Assembly (NCBI GenBank): GCA_958295665.1
Contig: OY282559.1
Span: 434,001 to 498,000 of the forward strand
Reading direction: 5' to 3'
DNA length: 64,000 nt
From: Tipula vernalis
Taxonomy: Eukaryota; Arthropoda; Insecta; Diptera; Tipulidae
A model generated the notes under the pieces. It saw nothing but the letters and a program-made list of their open reading frames with translations. It was not told the DNA's origin and searched no databases. Position numbers and translations under genes: made by a program. Positions 36,401 to 48,203 of this stretch are shown one piece after another (within the stretch, counting starts at the first letter, position 1; every line of letters starts with the position of its first letter).

Positions 36401-39400
36401 AAAGTGATAAAATCTGGTTAAATTGCTCTGTGATCGTAGAATCTATCTATTCTTTCTATTCTACTAATAAGATTAATTAGAAGTATGTAAATACTGAAAT
36501 ATATTTTATTTTTGATTTTAACGAACCCAACGATTTCTTCCTAATTACCGGAGCGTTCTGCTAAATACGTTTACAACAAAATCTAATTCATCATTCTGTT
36601 TCTCGCAAACTTACCTAACTATAATTTTAACAAAATAAAAATTACAATTAACAAAACATAATATACTTATGCTAATTGATAAATTGAAGAATTAAGTTTA
36701 ATATGTACTTACGTAATATCTAAAATTATAAGAAATACATACTTTAAACGAAAAATGAGTTATTTGGCTTAGATACTTAACGTAGCTAGTAAATTTGAAC
36801 AAAAATTATCGAAATTAATTCAATTACTTACAATGAATGACCAAAAGTTGTTAAAAGTCAGCAACTGTTTTTATTAATCTCTTTATTAGTCATTATTTTT
36901 AACTCGTGTTAAAAGAGAGTAATAAAAACCTGGCCTAAGAATTAAAGAAAAGACAGGCGTTTAACGAATAAGATCAACAAACTAATCAAGCTTGGGCCTT
37001 GACGGACGTTAAGCAATGTGTATTCAACCGTAAAAAATGGGGAACTGAATTACTTTAAATTGTATTCTGTCAAGAATCGGTTAGTTAAACAAAAATAAAT
37101 AAAACATTGAGCTTCAAGTTTTATAAAAAACGGCAGGAGCATTTTGGTTATTAAAGCTTCCCCAATTCGTTTCTCCACATTTTAGGTCATTTTACTGCTG
37201 TGCTGCGAGAGCTTTCGACCCATTTTTTATTGATTGTGAGAACGTCAACGTAATAGAACTAAACAACATTTTAAAATTAACACAAATTAAATATCTATAA
37301 AGTAATGATAAAATTTATGAATTAATTGGAATTTCGGAACACATATACCTACATAATAAATGCATTAGTATGTTTGTACTTAGTTTGTTGGTGAAAAACG
37401 TTCGTATTAAAATTCGTTATTGTACGAGTAGTCGTGTAAATCGATTTTTTCCTAAACACAACAATATGCCCATTTATTCACATAATTCTAGGTTATTACT
37501 CTAATTCCCACTACAAATTAATGTAGAAGCACGCGCACGGGTGTACACATATATAGAAGACGATTAAATTTTTTGTTGTCGTCGTTTTCAAATGATTAAG
37601 CAAAGCATGTATAAACTGAATATAATATGTGTTGAGAATTCTTATATATATGTTTTGAATGAACCCTTCAGGGAACTCCGTTCTAATAAGCGGGTGATCA
37701 GAATTGCCCAGAGTTCTCAATCAGGGTATTGTATTTATCCGGAAGCGAACTTGAAAAGAGATCTAAAAAAGGGTGCAGTATTATTTGTTCGATGTTAAGT
37801 GAGGTAACTGAGCCCGCCGTGGTTTCTGAAGAATTTGCTTAACATTAGGAAAAATTCGAAACCCCGAGTGTCTATAATATTTGAGCTATCAAATTATTTT
37901 ATGTTCAAATGTTGTGTTCTTGGCCCGCTGTTAATTTATTAAGTATTAATCAGATGTACGATTTTAAATTCACTCGTGCCTTACTAAATGATTAAGACCT
38001 TTTTGCAAATTTATCGCAGATTATGCGGGATTTCGGTTACCTCAATAGGTTATATAAACAAATAACGTAACATGAAACAGCTTATTTACATAAGGTAGTA
38101 AACAATATTCAAAGCAATATTCATCTTACAAAAAAAAAAAATTTCAAGGTAATCTTTTGATTTCTTTTTAAATTTTTCTCTATGCAACGTCGACTGAACG
38201 GAGCCACCTGCACAACAAAATAATCTTTATTTTTTCTTTATACGGACAAACTGGTGGAAATGCAACACATGTGCTGTTACTCTTAAAAAACAATGACGTT
38301 ATACACACCAACCTGCGATAAATAATTAACAATAACACTATTTAAGTATATAGAAAGCTACTAAGATGTTTAACAAATCGAAAAAATTGTATCTTCCTTT
38401 CGATTTCTATTGTATTGCGTTATTAATTTCGCGCGTTAATGCGTATTTAAAATTTGTTATTTCAATTTCGTTGAATAAATTTAATTTGAATAAATTGCTA
38501 ATGCCTGGCCATTTCGTATACTTTCACTTTTATGTATGCTGGCAAACTTTCACAAGTACATGGTCGTTGTAAATAACTTCAAGAAAAATGTCGGATTATC
38601 CCATTAACCAAATTTTAGATTAACAAGCATTTTAAGACAAGTTTAACATGATCCTAATCGTTTTCTACGACGCCATACAACCACAAAAAGCTCATCCAAG
38701 AAGATAATTTGCAACAGTTGCCTACCTAGCAGTAGATATCTAAGTTTAAAAGTAATTAAAACATAAAACAATTATGATATTTTCACAAAATGAGAGCGGT
38801 TTTATAATAAATGAACAACAACTCTTCAAAATTACTTCCAACAATATGGATATTCACCACCTGAGAATGAATCTGAAGATCTCGGTTATTTTAAAAGTTC
38901 TAAATGTAGTACACTTGTTCTATACGCCTTTATATTTCAGGTTACTATTTCTAACAAATGTAACAACGTAATTTTCACCGGTATGTTTCCACAAAGTGCA
39001 GGTAAAATTATTCTCTTCACTACATTTACCTTTTACACCTTAACTTCTTTCTTCAAAACAACAATATTAAAATGAGTTCCGTTTATAAAAAACATTTTGA
39101 AGTGGTGTTCTTAATTACCCATTCCCAAGGGTTAAGTGGTTTAGAGACTGTGGAAATGGGGATGACTTATCTGAAAGAGGTTTAGATTGTCACTTCAGTC
39201 AAATTCAACAATAAACCTGGAAATAAAAATTGAATCTTACCAAAACGTTAACGACCCTAAACATCGGAATCGCCTTTGTACTCTGCGGAAAGAGCAAAAT
39301 GGCATTTAATTTTTGGATTGGCCGTTAGAGTCCCGATGGGAGAACGCTTAAAGAGAAAATAGAAACAACCACACAGCAGTTTATTCCCGTTCTCAGAAAC

Positions 39401-42400
39401 ATTTGGAAAGACTTTACTCCACAATATGCAGCCAAATTAAATGAAAGTTGCACTAGGAGATGTCAATCTATAATTGACAGCAATGGCGGCTGAACTACAT
39501 ACTAAGATAATTGCGAGATTAGTTTTAATGTGTATTAAGTAAGTATGAGAAATAAATATCAATTAATTTATTTATTGTTTTCTTTCAGACACTTTCTTGT
39601 GTAACATACTGTATATTAGTTAGTAGTGTGTGGGTGTCTCCCTTCTAAACACATTTACAAAAATTCATTCATAAAAAACGCAAAGCATTGAAATGTCTCT
39701 AAAATACCAATAAATTTTGTCTGTTTACCAAAATCAGTAAGTTATGTCGTAATATTACGTTACTATTAATCTACATTTGGTTGATAACCGCTTTGTATTT
39801 GTATATATATATAATAAACACAAGCCAAATATAACTTTTGAGAATAGCTTTTTATCTTTCCGGTTGGGTAATCATAATAGAAATAGAATATAAATTTAAT
39901 GGTGTAAGTAAAGTAAAGGTTTTCTCTAATTAAGTATTACAAAAATTCAGAGTCAATGATCGACCATCTTGACATATTTTAAAATCAAACCGTCTTTTTC
40001 CGTTATTTACAATTAAATTATTTTTAATCGTTTATTTAATCGTATAGTAGTGTGCGAAAACGAAAATTATTTGTTCGATTTTACATGATTTTTTGGTTTG
40101 TTTTAAATTAAATTGAGAACTTGAATTGTTGTGGGTTGTATTTCGATATACGCTGCATGACCGTGAATTGAGATTTATATTGCTAAATAAGGAACCGCGA
40201 CTATCGAACTGGTTTTAAGTCATTAATTTATCAAATGAATCAGAGTTGGTTAATTAACAAGCTCTAATTATTTTTAAACTAATAATTCGTTGGGTTTTTA
40301 TCAATTTTTATTGATATTCGATTGGAAATGATCGAATAAAATTGTAATTGAAATTTAATTTACTCTGAAAATTGATCCGGGCCTATATTAGAAAACTAGA
40401 CGTGCAACAAATTTAAATTTGTTAAAGGGGGGTTTTCATTATAAAATAGCATTTTTTCTAGGAAATGTCTATACGTAGCTTATTGAATTTCTTCGTTTGT
40501 AAGACTAAAGTAAAAGGCGTTCAGATTTCAGGTTTTATTTTACAATTTTAATATAAAATACATAAAATGTTTTGGTTAGTAACGGAAAACAATATCTATA
40601 TACAAGCCTCCATTCTTTCACTTCTTGACATCTGACAAATTAGATGTAATAATTATGCTAAGGAGTGAAAATTTAGGCCGATTTATTGTGATTTTTCCAA
40701 AATCACTTGTCCTACATTTTAATTTCATGGTCAAATTCCTAAATAGGATGATCAATTATAGTATCTTCTAAACGTTGTCAAATTATGATCATAATTTGTT
40801 TTATGATTCAAATAATTATGGCGTCAAGACATTTGGCGCAAAGAGTTCGGATTTTTTATCATCTTTGGCTGGTAGTGAACACATCTTCTCCCCCTTGTTG
40901 GAGGGCAAAATTCCAGAGAGGACTTATCTCTCAAGTCAGGACTAAAGACTTTCATTCAGCTATACAATGGAAAGGGTCTAAGTAAAAGTAAGCCGGTTCG
41001 GCGTTAAAAGTAATCTTCGAAAAAATTGGAACTGCCTCGAGGCCCAGACCAACTTGTTAACATAATTCATGGCAGACTAAAAATCATACGCAGAAAACGA
41101 TCAAGCTTCTTTCAAACAACCTTGAGACCGGTTATAATTTCCAAACTACATAATTTGTTAACTCAAATATTGTTTCTGCGCTTGAAATTTTTTTTAGCAT
41201 TATTACTTACTCTATGAAGAAAGATTGTAATAACAGGTAGATATTGCACAATTTTCATCTGGATATCTGATCAGTCACTCTACAACAATAAAACAACTAC
41301 AATACAAATTTAGTTTCCCAAAAGAATCTCGTGTCTTTATTTCACTTAGTAAATAAATATGTACTATGGTATATAAAAAAGAAACCATCTTGTCTTACAA
41401 GATGCAAGATACACATATTTCGTTATTTTTCTTTTACAAAGTTGTATATAAAAACGAGAATATCTTAAACAAGTTTTAATTCTGTCTTTCGTTTCTCTCT
41501 TTAGTAAATATGTTTTTGCGCAAGTAATATTATTGTTGAAAACGACATATATTTAGATTAACCCTTGGCTTGTTTGAATTATGTTATTTAAACATCTAAC
41601 TTAAATCGCCAATTCTGTATTAATTTTGCTATTGCAACGTTAGTGTCCAGTTCTTTCGATATATGAAATTTAAAACTTAGCATTTTTTTATGAACCGCAA
41701 TAAAAACAATTGCATTTTACGAATACAAAAGGTAGATTGGATTGCGGAAATTAACGGAATACCTTAATTTTACTATAAGAAGTTCGTATTTATGATTATT
41801 ATGAGAAAACTAATTAAATGACTCGTTAATTACGGAATACTAATTAAGCTAGGTATTTCCATTAATTAGCTTATTGACTTTTAATTCATAATTTGATACC
41901 AATTTGTGTTTAATGTGTTTTAATATAGATATGGTTATAATCGACCATGATTCAGTATTAAAGTGATAACTTGCTAATTAAAATATAAACTGTTCTGCTC
42001 TTCCTTAACCAATAAAAAAAAGCAGAATGCTTACACGCCTTTGTTGCTTTCGACACGCGAGATAAAGGTTATCCAACGAGACATCCATGGTTACTGCTTA
42101 CGTTTTTATTAATATTTATTCTAATTGGGTTTCATTTACCTAATTCATATAAGCCAATGTGTAATAAGACCAGACTAAAATAACAAATTTTCTTCTCAAT
42201 ATTGAAATGAGACAGGAATAGTTTTTAAAGAAAATATTTTTTGTTTAGATAATAAAAAAAATTTGTTGGTTTCTAAACATAATAAAAAACAGATTTTATT
42301 TCGTATACTACTGTATAATCAAAAACCTTCCAGGAGGGTGCGAATCGCGTGCGCTGTTCTGATCATGTACATATTAGGGCGCTGCGTGTTGGGTACAATT

Positions 42401-45400
42401 GTATAAGGGGTAACCTGGGGGGCTATTTGGGAATTCGATTCGAACGTGATCGAGTCTTCGATGTGTTAGATTCCTATTTGAATTAAATGAGATTCATTTG
42501 TTTCTTATTTAAATCAAATATGAATCTTATACATCGAAGACTCGATCACATTCGAATCGAATTCCCAAATAGCTCTGCTGGTCACAATTCGCAAATGTAC
42601 CTCCTCATGGCAACCACTGGTAACTGAGGCCATTTGGCACATTTTGGCCTAATCTAAGGTGGAACAGCATATGACGATGGATGAATGGCTAATAGGTTAA
42701 TCAGTCCAAAGTATGCGTACTCTGGATACCAGGCATCCTCCTGTTCTATAGTAAAGCTGGGTTATCTACAGGCGACTTTCCATTCCCAGCCACTCCTAAG
42801 CGTAAAATCAAAACGGAAGGCGGAGCAGGGGTAGAAGTCGTTGGGTACCAAGACTAACGTCTTTCTAGCATAAGTACATGCTATAGTAAACATCTAGGAG
42901 GGCGAGCAATGAGCCGAGATAGTATGTATCATACCGGTCGGCAGTATTATCAGATTCATTAAAAGCCTGAATATTGACTCGACGGACAATTAAGCAGGGT
43001 CCAAAGACAAAAGATCTTTTAGGTAGCAGTACGAAGGGGCTAAACGCCCACTTGCCCCTTCAACAATAGTAATGATCAAAATAATAATAGTGATCAAAAA
43101 GTAGTATGAGGGCTTATCCAAACGAATAGTTTTTTTTTCTTAGGTTGGTAGCACCCTAACGGACATCTGTGTCAAATTTCGTGTCAATATCTTTAGTAAT
43201 TAACGCTTGTTTACTTTCATCTAAGCAAGCGCATTTTTCTTCAAAAAAGGAATTTCGGCTTCCAAAATGTTAGAAGGCTTTTGGTGACAATGCACTGTCC
43301 ATACCGAGTGTAACCAATCAAAATGGTATAAGTCGCTCAAAGAAGGCAGATAACACGTTGAAAACGATGAACGTCCTTGCAGTTTACCGATAAACATAAA
43401 GAATTCAAGGATTTGGTGTTCAATAATCATTGATTCACAATTAGAGATCTTTTTGACAGAATTTTGGGTAGACACTCTCACTGCATTGGTTGTATAATAT
43501 GTGACTGTTTCAGTTGATCTTTTTGCCTGATTTAGCTCCGTTAGACTTCTGGCTATTCCCGAAACTCAAAAACCCGCTGCAGCGACATCATTTTGACTCG
43601 ATTGAACATATACAAGCCGAATCGAAGAAGGTTTTGAAAGCCATTCTGGAAATTGACTTTAACAACTGTTTCCAAGACTGAAAACAAAGTTGCCATACTT
43701 AAGTGTATTCTATCCGAAGATGATTAATTTGAAGGGAATGAAATAAATTTGAAAGAATAATACTCGTAAGCCGTTTCAGTTTTATTTAAAAAGTCTTACT
43801 ACTTTTTGATCACAGTGTTAAATACAAAGATGCACATATAGTATGGTGTTCCTGCGACACCGGTGTGCATTTCATGTAAATTATTAACAATAAGGACAAT
43901 CATTAAATTAAAAATTTTCTTATTAGTAAATTGATGATTTCTTCGTTAAAAAGAAATTCAAAAGATGTGTTTGAGAAGTTGAAACATTACTAGATCCGAA
44001 TTTTACCCGTACCTTCACTAATCATTGCCGCTTACGCATTTAACTATGTATTTACATAAATATAAAAAAATATTCTAAAAATATTCCTATCACGCGATAT
44101 CTTGCACAACGTTTTTTATAGTATCACAAATCTATCTGCATTTTACATTTCTCGTATTAAAAAATAATTGAAAATTAGGAAATTGTTACATAAGAAGTAA
44201 TTTCGGTCGATTGATCTTTTCAAAAGTTAGCGAAAACTTATTATGTATAAGTAGTGTTTTTTATGTTTTTGCCAGGTATTTAGGGAGAAAAAATACTGTA
44301 CTTTAAATCCCAAATTACTAGACTAAAACATTAATTTTTCTTTGTGACCTCAATTTCTAATTTATATCTATGTATTTTATTTTAAAAATTTACTCGCATA
44401 TATTCGTGAAAATAAAATTTGGTATCTCAATAAAATAACTTTTACGAAAAAAAAATGGATACAGATTTTTATTGTTTAATTTTATTGTGTTAAGAAAAAA
44501 AAAGTCACATTTGGCTATTTGTAGTTTTGAATAATTTCAATTTTTCTGTTTTTGTTTACCATGTCGTACTAAGAAACTTGACTACTAATTAACGTGATTT
44601 TATGGCATTTAATAAAGGATATTTGGCATTTTAAAAAAGCAGAAAAATAGGTATTTGTTTGCAGAATCCAAATATGCCCCTAACAGATTTTCGACTTTTG
44701 GCGCTTGTAACTTTTTTTCTTAGCATGGCAATATTATTGCTTATAAAAAACCAGATATCGGCTTGCACGATATGTTACATGTATTTTCTATATGGGTATT
44801 TATATTATCCGTTCCTACAGGAACCGACACAGACAAATATTGTTCAAAAATGTATAAACTGGTGATATATAGGAACTGAAAGGAACGGATAATATAAATC
44901 CATCTTAATATAAACCCATCTTTATACTATCCGTCAGAAATCATCAATTTATACATTCTTTTCAACAATATTTGGATGTGTCGGCACATGTAAGAATGGG
45001 AAGGAACGGATAATATAAATTCGTTCAACCACTATTCGTTCGTTTCGGTTCTGTCTGTTCCTTTTTCGTCTGTACACTAGCCCATTAGTGAGTAGTTTCC
45101 TTTACATTTAGATATAATAATGAGCATTTATTTAATTCTCTATAAAACAATAACAAAACTACAATACAAAAAAAACGTGATAGCTACAATGTGATTTGGC
45201 CCTCAAGGAGCTTTAAGCCAAAAAAAAAAAAGTTTTCACTAATTTGGGGTGGGGCCAACCTTAGAGTAAACGTTTCAGGAAATGAACGTACCTTAATGCT
45301 TTGACCTGAAAACGGGAAAGTAAATCACTCCAAATAAAGTTCGAACCCCCATTTGGAAGAAGAAGGTTCAGCCTTTCCAATGAATATAAATGTATCGATA

Positions 45401-48203
45401 TATAAGGCTTAGTTTGGCCATTACATTTCTTTAAAATTGTAAAATAATTTTTTTTACAAGATTTTCTAAACTTTAACAAATGAGGAAACTTACAAAATCT
45501 ATAATTATCGGGGATAGGTTTTGATAGATAATGAACTAATCTTTAAAATAAGTACCAATACTCAAAGGCACAAAATTCTTAATATGACCGGTAATCGACC
45601 CATTCTATGATGTGATAAACATATTTTATTTTACGCTAAAACTTAAAAACCTTTAGTTTATACTCTTCGATTAACCAAAACACTTCTAGAAAATGTCTAT
45701 GATTTTTTAAAACCAAAAAACCGGTTTCTAAATTTTGATTCCGGATTGGTTTCTCTACCGTTCTACACAGAGGATAGGTTTAGTTAAGTTTTTGGATGTA
45801 TCAGGTAAGTAAAAAATGCATTTTGTAAAAAATTCGATGGTGGGATTGCGTAACTTTAGTTTTTATAAGGTGCAAATCATATAGTATTTGGAAAAAATTG
45901 TCCGTTTCCGCGAAAATTTCGATATTTTGTATTTAATTTTTCAAAACGTCAGAAAATGTTTACCTCAATTCGTCTAATCTTCCAAACTTAGGAAATCCAG
46001 CTTATTATAGACAAATTTATACTTGATATTTCTATTTATTTAAAATCAGTTAAATATTTCGGCTTGTTAGCCATCTTCAGTAACTTCAAAAATTAAAATT
46101 AGAAATATATAACATTATAATTATTATTATAAATAGAACACACTGATATTATTAATAAAACCAGTATAAAAAAAACCGCTGTACTCTCAAAATTAATAAA
46201 TATAATTCAAGTGATATTATGTAGAAAAATTACTAGACATGAATGTTTTGTGTTTAATTTATAAATTGAAAATGACATAGTAAAGTATGTGAGGTGAGTG
46301 AATTTTAAAATTAAAACTTGAGAAATAGCTCAGACTAGACTGAAATTCAACCAAAATGAAAAAACTGAAAACATGTTAAAGTATTAAAGGACTAAGATTT
46401 AATTCTTTACCTGTAAACTAAAAAAATTAAAGATTTTTTTCTTTAAATTTAAGGATAAAAAAATTATGGTTACTTAATTAGTAAATAGAAAAATACCAAC
46501 AGGTCTCAAGGGCATCCCCTTTCTATGAATTTCGGCGTTCGTCGAATCTGTCGGATTATTGGTTTTATCATTATGCTCTGCCTCTTGCTCCTAAACTTAA
46601 TAGGTGTGTTGATTTATTCATAATTGCTTTTTCATTAAAATTGTATTTGTATAATAGTCGGATCATTTAATTCTTGAATGTTGCTTCAATGCTGTTTAGT
46701 TTGGTTTTTATGGTGACATAAGTAAGTAGTTTTTCAAATAAATTTTTAAGTAAATCCAATTCAATTCCATGAATTTGGATCTAAACAAAATAATCATATT
46801 GGGCCAGATTTTGTGTGAACAGGCTAATTTGTTTTTTCTTCTCTTATTGCAAGGAAAGCTTGAAATGATTTTAAAAAAATTAACACAAATTTATAGATTG
46901 TTTAAAAATTGCAACTAGGTACTTAGTTCTCTAGAAATAACAGCAGAACAGAAACAAATACAAATAGAAGATATACAAATAGAATAAGTACGGAAATGAG
47001 ATAAATTTTACTGGACAAAAATAATAACGACACACATTAAAATAATCGATTATCAACTAGTTATCTGCCACATTACATTTTTAAATGGAATCTGGAATGC
47101 CTTAATTAGAATAACAACAATTTTATTACCAATGAACTTTAGCGTAACAACAAACTTTACACCTTCCTTTTTAATCGTAAAGGTTTTTCTTCTTTGCAAA
47201 AAAAAAACGCTGTTCTCATAAATTTCAAATGAGGAACACCTTAAAAAAGTAACCCCATTTAGTGGTCTAATTAATATTTCCCAATTTAAATTGTATTGTT
47301 TTATTTGACGCATTCAAATAGAACTATCATTACAACTAACAATTTAATAACTGAACTCCAAGCATAAATAATGGCAGAATTTATCAAAATCGTGCGGCGA
47401 CACAATAAAATAAACAACTAAGTAATGTATGTTCAATGTTCATATTACAAATTGCAAGGAAGAAACACCCAAATCCACTTATTCGTATTACCCCAAATAA
47501 AAGGTACCTATTGAATAAAATACAATAAAGTTCAATAATATTGCAACGGTGGAAATGTCCTTATTATTGATTCTTAAATAGCGCATGCGTATTTTTACCG
47601 GCCATAATATGTGTATACATAGTAAATTTTATACGAACAAGAACAACCATTTTCGTTTGCGGCGTAATTTGATAAATAAAATAAAAGAATACAAATTCGG
47701 TTCATTACTTACTGGCATTCATTCATAATTTCTTCCTGCGTACGAACTTGTACCGGTGCCAACTCTTCAACCGATTCCTCATAATTGCCGAAACATTTTG
47801 TTATTTTATCATCAAACGTATTAACTAAATCCTCAAGGCTTGCACTGAAAGTTTCAGTAAAATTAATTTCGGTTGTGTCGCTCTTACCACCAAGTCCATT
47901 CGCCGCTAGGATTATTGCATTATTCGCGTTTGTATTACAATTGGGTGAATCATTTTTCGTTATTCCACCTCCATTACCGAATGACTCATTCATATCCTCA
48001 TCGTTATTGTGATTCGCTGTATTATGATTATTAATAAGATCGCCGAGGATTAAAATGTTGTCGTTTTCTTTTAAATTCAACGAGAGTTCTTTGAGATGTG
48101 TTTGATTTGCGTTAGGGTTTATGGATGATTGATAGTCGATTGGTCCCCATTCATCGGTTTCCTCGAATTGTGCTAATGGGGCCTCAAATTTTAATTCGGC
48201 CAT
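24446..48203 (-). CDS. Unc-76: Unc-76 / FEZ family kinesin-1 adaptor
   Basis: FEZ/Unc-76 links kinesin-1 to cargo in axonal transport and is needed for axon outgrowth and fasciculation. Minus-strand exons are 48203-47713, 26121-25911, 25743-25599, 25520-25194 and 24528-24446. All have GT..AG borders and join to 1257 nt, 418 aa, close to the roughly 390 aa of human FEZ1. Recognisable parts in order: N-terminal MAELKFEAPLAQFEE; SASLEDLVNTFDDKITKCFG and NYEESVEELAPVQ; MWWTITGNFGNILPIDWS; acidic AEEVIKEIDDIMDE; the coiled-coil region RALTIGQLNELYMEME to YEKELKNTFISLLLAVQNR; and the C-terminus PTVPTLLTDYILKVLCPT. I chose ATG 48203 over the in-frame ATG seven codons upstream (48224) because it has a better context (AAAATGGCC) and starts the conserved segment. 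Alternative small exons cannot be excluded. Confidence 0.95.
27235..27984 (-). mobile_element. Mariner deletion derivative, copy 1
   Basis: The left end CACTGTGAT after TA and the inverted right end CTACTGTGATCAATAAGTAG form decayed TIRs. On the minus strand 27841-27632 encodes the mariner transposase N-terminal region (VPPYHPSTSTDEHHVMKVNY and LVLKNGRLTV). After a large deletion it continues at about 27500-27300 with the C-terminal part (GYSRSSKKSLTGHGFDPIAE, KVLKAILEIGFNNCFEGWKK, RWHNCI). The central catalytic D,D residues are deleted. Confidence 0.88.
31141..31350. repeat. Foldback MITE with about 50-bp arms
   Basis: The left arm GGAGCATTGTTGAAATGCCG then GTAATGCCATTACATCTTGTAA is mirrored on the right by AACGGCATTGTTGAGATACC then GGTAATGCGATTACATCCTG. 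Arms are about 50 bp with few mismatches around a 100-bp centre. No ORF. No target duplication is clear. Confidence 0.78.
31610..31828 (-). mobile_element. tRNA-derived SINE
   Basis: Read on the minus strand, the unit starts with a tRNA-like head. Its A-box-like sequence is GGTAGCACAGC (31816-31806) and its B box GGTTCAATTTC (31783-31773), the internal promoter of RNA polymerase III. A unique body follows that contains a 14-bp tandem repeat (TTAATGTAGGATCA twice), and the unit ends TGTAGCGCCAGCG followed by poly(A) (31623-31610). This layout is that of a SINE about 220 bp long. No sure target duplication is visible, so it is old or the ends are eroded. Confidence 0.8.
31950..32450 (-). mobile_element. 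R1/jockey-type LINE relic, RNase H to C-terminal region
   Basis: On the minus strand 32445-32164 reads TTTKGIGVEIPLAVCKLLPQ, NDRWSNNTSSVITRQLWPKL and VSMVVGVITEHCLIGRHATR. A frameshift then continues LGFDCEDEEEVETI. This is the linker, helix and Cys/acidic tail following LINE RNase H, where intact elements have 'TGHC..H..RMG....CR.C.DEEET'. The expected Cys residues are partly lost. Dead copy. Confidence 0.75.
32579..33507 (+). mobile_element. Pogo-like element, internally deleted, with a PHD-type zinc finger remnant
   Basis: The left end GGGGAAAGTCGCCTAAGTTG and the inverted right end GGGTAAGGTTGCTGAAGTCG are imperfect TIRs of about 26 bp, with TA on each side (32577-32578 and 33508-33509). 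A plus frame at about 33047-33200 reads NVWFCKICNDIREENMIQCL then KCKSWIYDVCG and ends YVCIDCK in another frame. This C-x2-C...C-x2-C...C pattern is a PHD-like finger as found at the C-terminus of insect pogo-type transposases. The catalytic core is absent. Confidence 0.65.
34670..34980. repeat. Short repeat shared with 8960-9070
   Basis: Contains two halves of the repeat seen at 8960-9070: an ACTATTTTGCAATCCGGTGTAAAACCA half near 34690 and a GGTGTAAAACCGACTATGG half at 34917-34935. Confidence 0.55.
42328..43075 (+). mobile_element. R1-like LINE relic, copy B, interrupted by a MITE
   Basis: Homologous to 18400-19090 in the same orientation (shared landmarks AATCTAAGGTGGAACAGCAT, CTCTGGATACCAGGCA and GAATATTGACT). 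It has several extra deletions relative to copy A, such as loss of the segment between GGCACATTTT and AATCTAAGG. A 152-bp palindromic element sits inside at 42422-42573. Confidence 0.8.
42422..42573. mobile_element. Near-perfect palindromic MITE nested in LINE copy B
   Basis: The ends GCTATTTGGGAATTCGATTC and the inverted right end GCTATTTGGGAATTCGATTC are identical, and the arms continue to 43 bp with one mismatch. Weaker pairing runs to the centre, so the whole 152 bp is one hairpin. LINE copy A gives the empty site (GTAACCTGTTCACAATTCGC at about 18502), so the insertion is direct. No clear target duplication; about 12 extra bases flank the right end. Confidence 0.88.
43083..43817 (+). mobile_element. 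Mariner deletion derivative, copy 2
   Basis: TIRs are GTGATCAAAAAGTAGTA at the left and the inverted right end CACTGTGATCAAAAAGTAGT. The plus strand carries the same N-terminal to C-terminal transposase junction as 27235-27984. The N-terminal frame has stops and the C-terminal part reads SVRLLAIPETQKPAAATSF and RIEEGFESHSGN. It lies immediately after LINE copy B. The shared internal deletion shows that both copies come from one deleted parent. Confidence 0.82.
44793..45029. repeat. MITE related to 56705-56998
   Basis: Shares TTATATTATCCGTTCCT at one end, AAGGAACGGATAATATAAAT at the other, and the internal CACAGACAAATATTGTT string with the 56.7-57.0 kb element. The internal order is rearranged, with an extra inverted end at 44874-44900, so it may be two fused copies. 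Confidence 0.65.

Larger units (their letters stand above)
26122..47712 (-). other. 21.6-kb first intron of Unc-76
   Basis: The donor GTAAGT at 47712-47707 and acceptor TTTTCTAG at 26122-26129 are paired with matching phase (CA|A). The intron makes up about a third of the window. It contains two mariner derivatives, a SINE, an R1-like minus-strand relic, a pogo-like element, LINE copy B with a nested MITE, and foldback elements, each listed separately. Outside these, long stretches (28.5-31.1, 33.5-42.3 and 45.1-47.7 kb) show no supported gene; open frames there are 60-100 codons of low-complexity sequence. Regulatory elements or alternative 5' exons may lie here but I cannot identify them. 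Confidence 0.7.

Noticed and set aside
40785..41217. Two adjacent small plus-strand frames in the Unc-76 intron
   Set aside because: No motifs, different frames, and no repeat partner; treated as chance.
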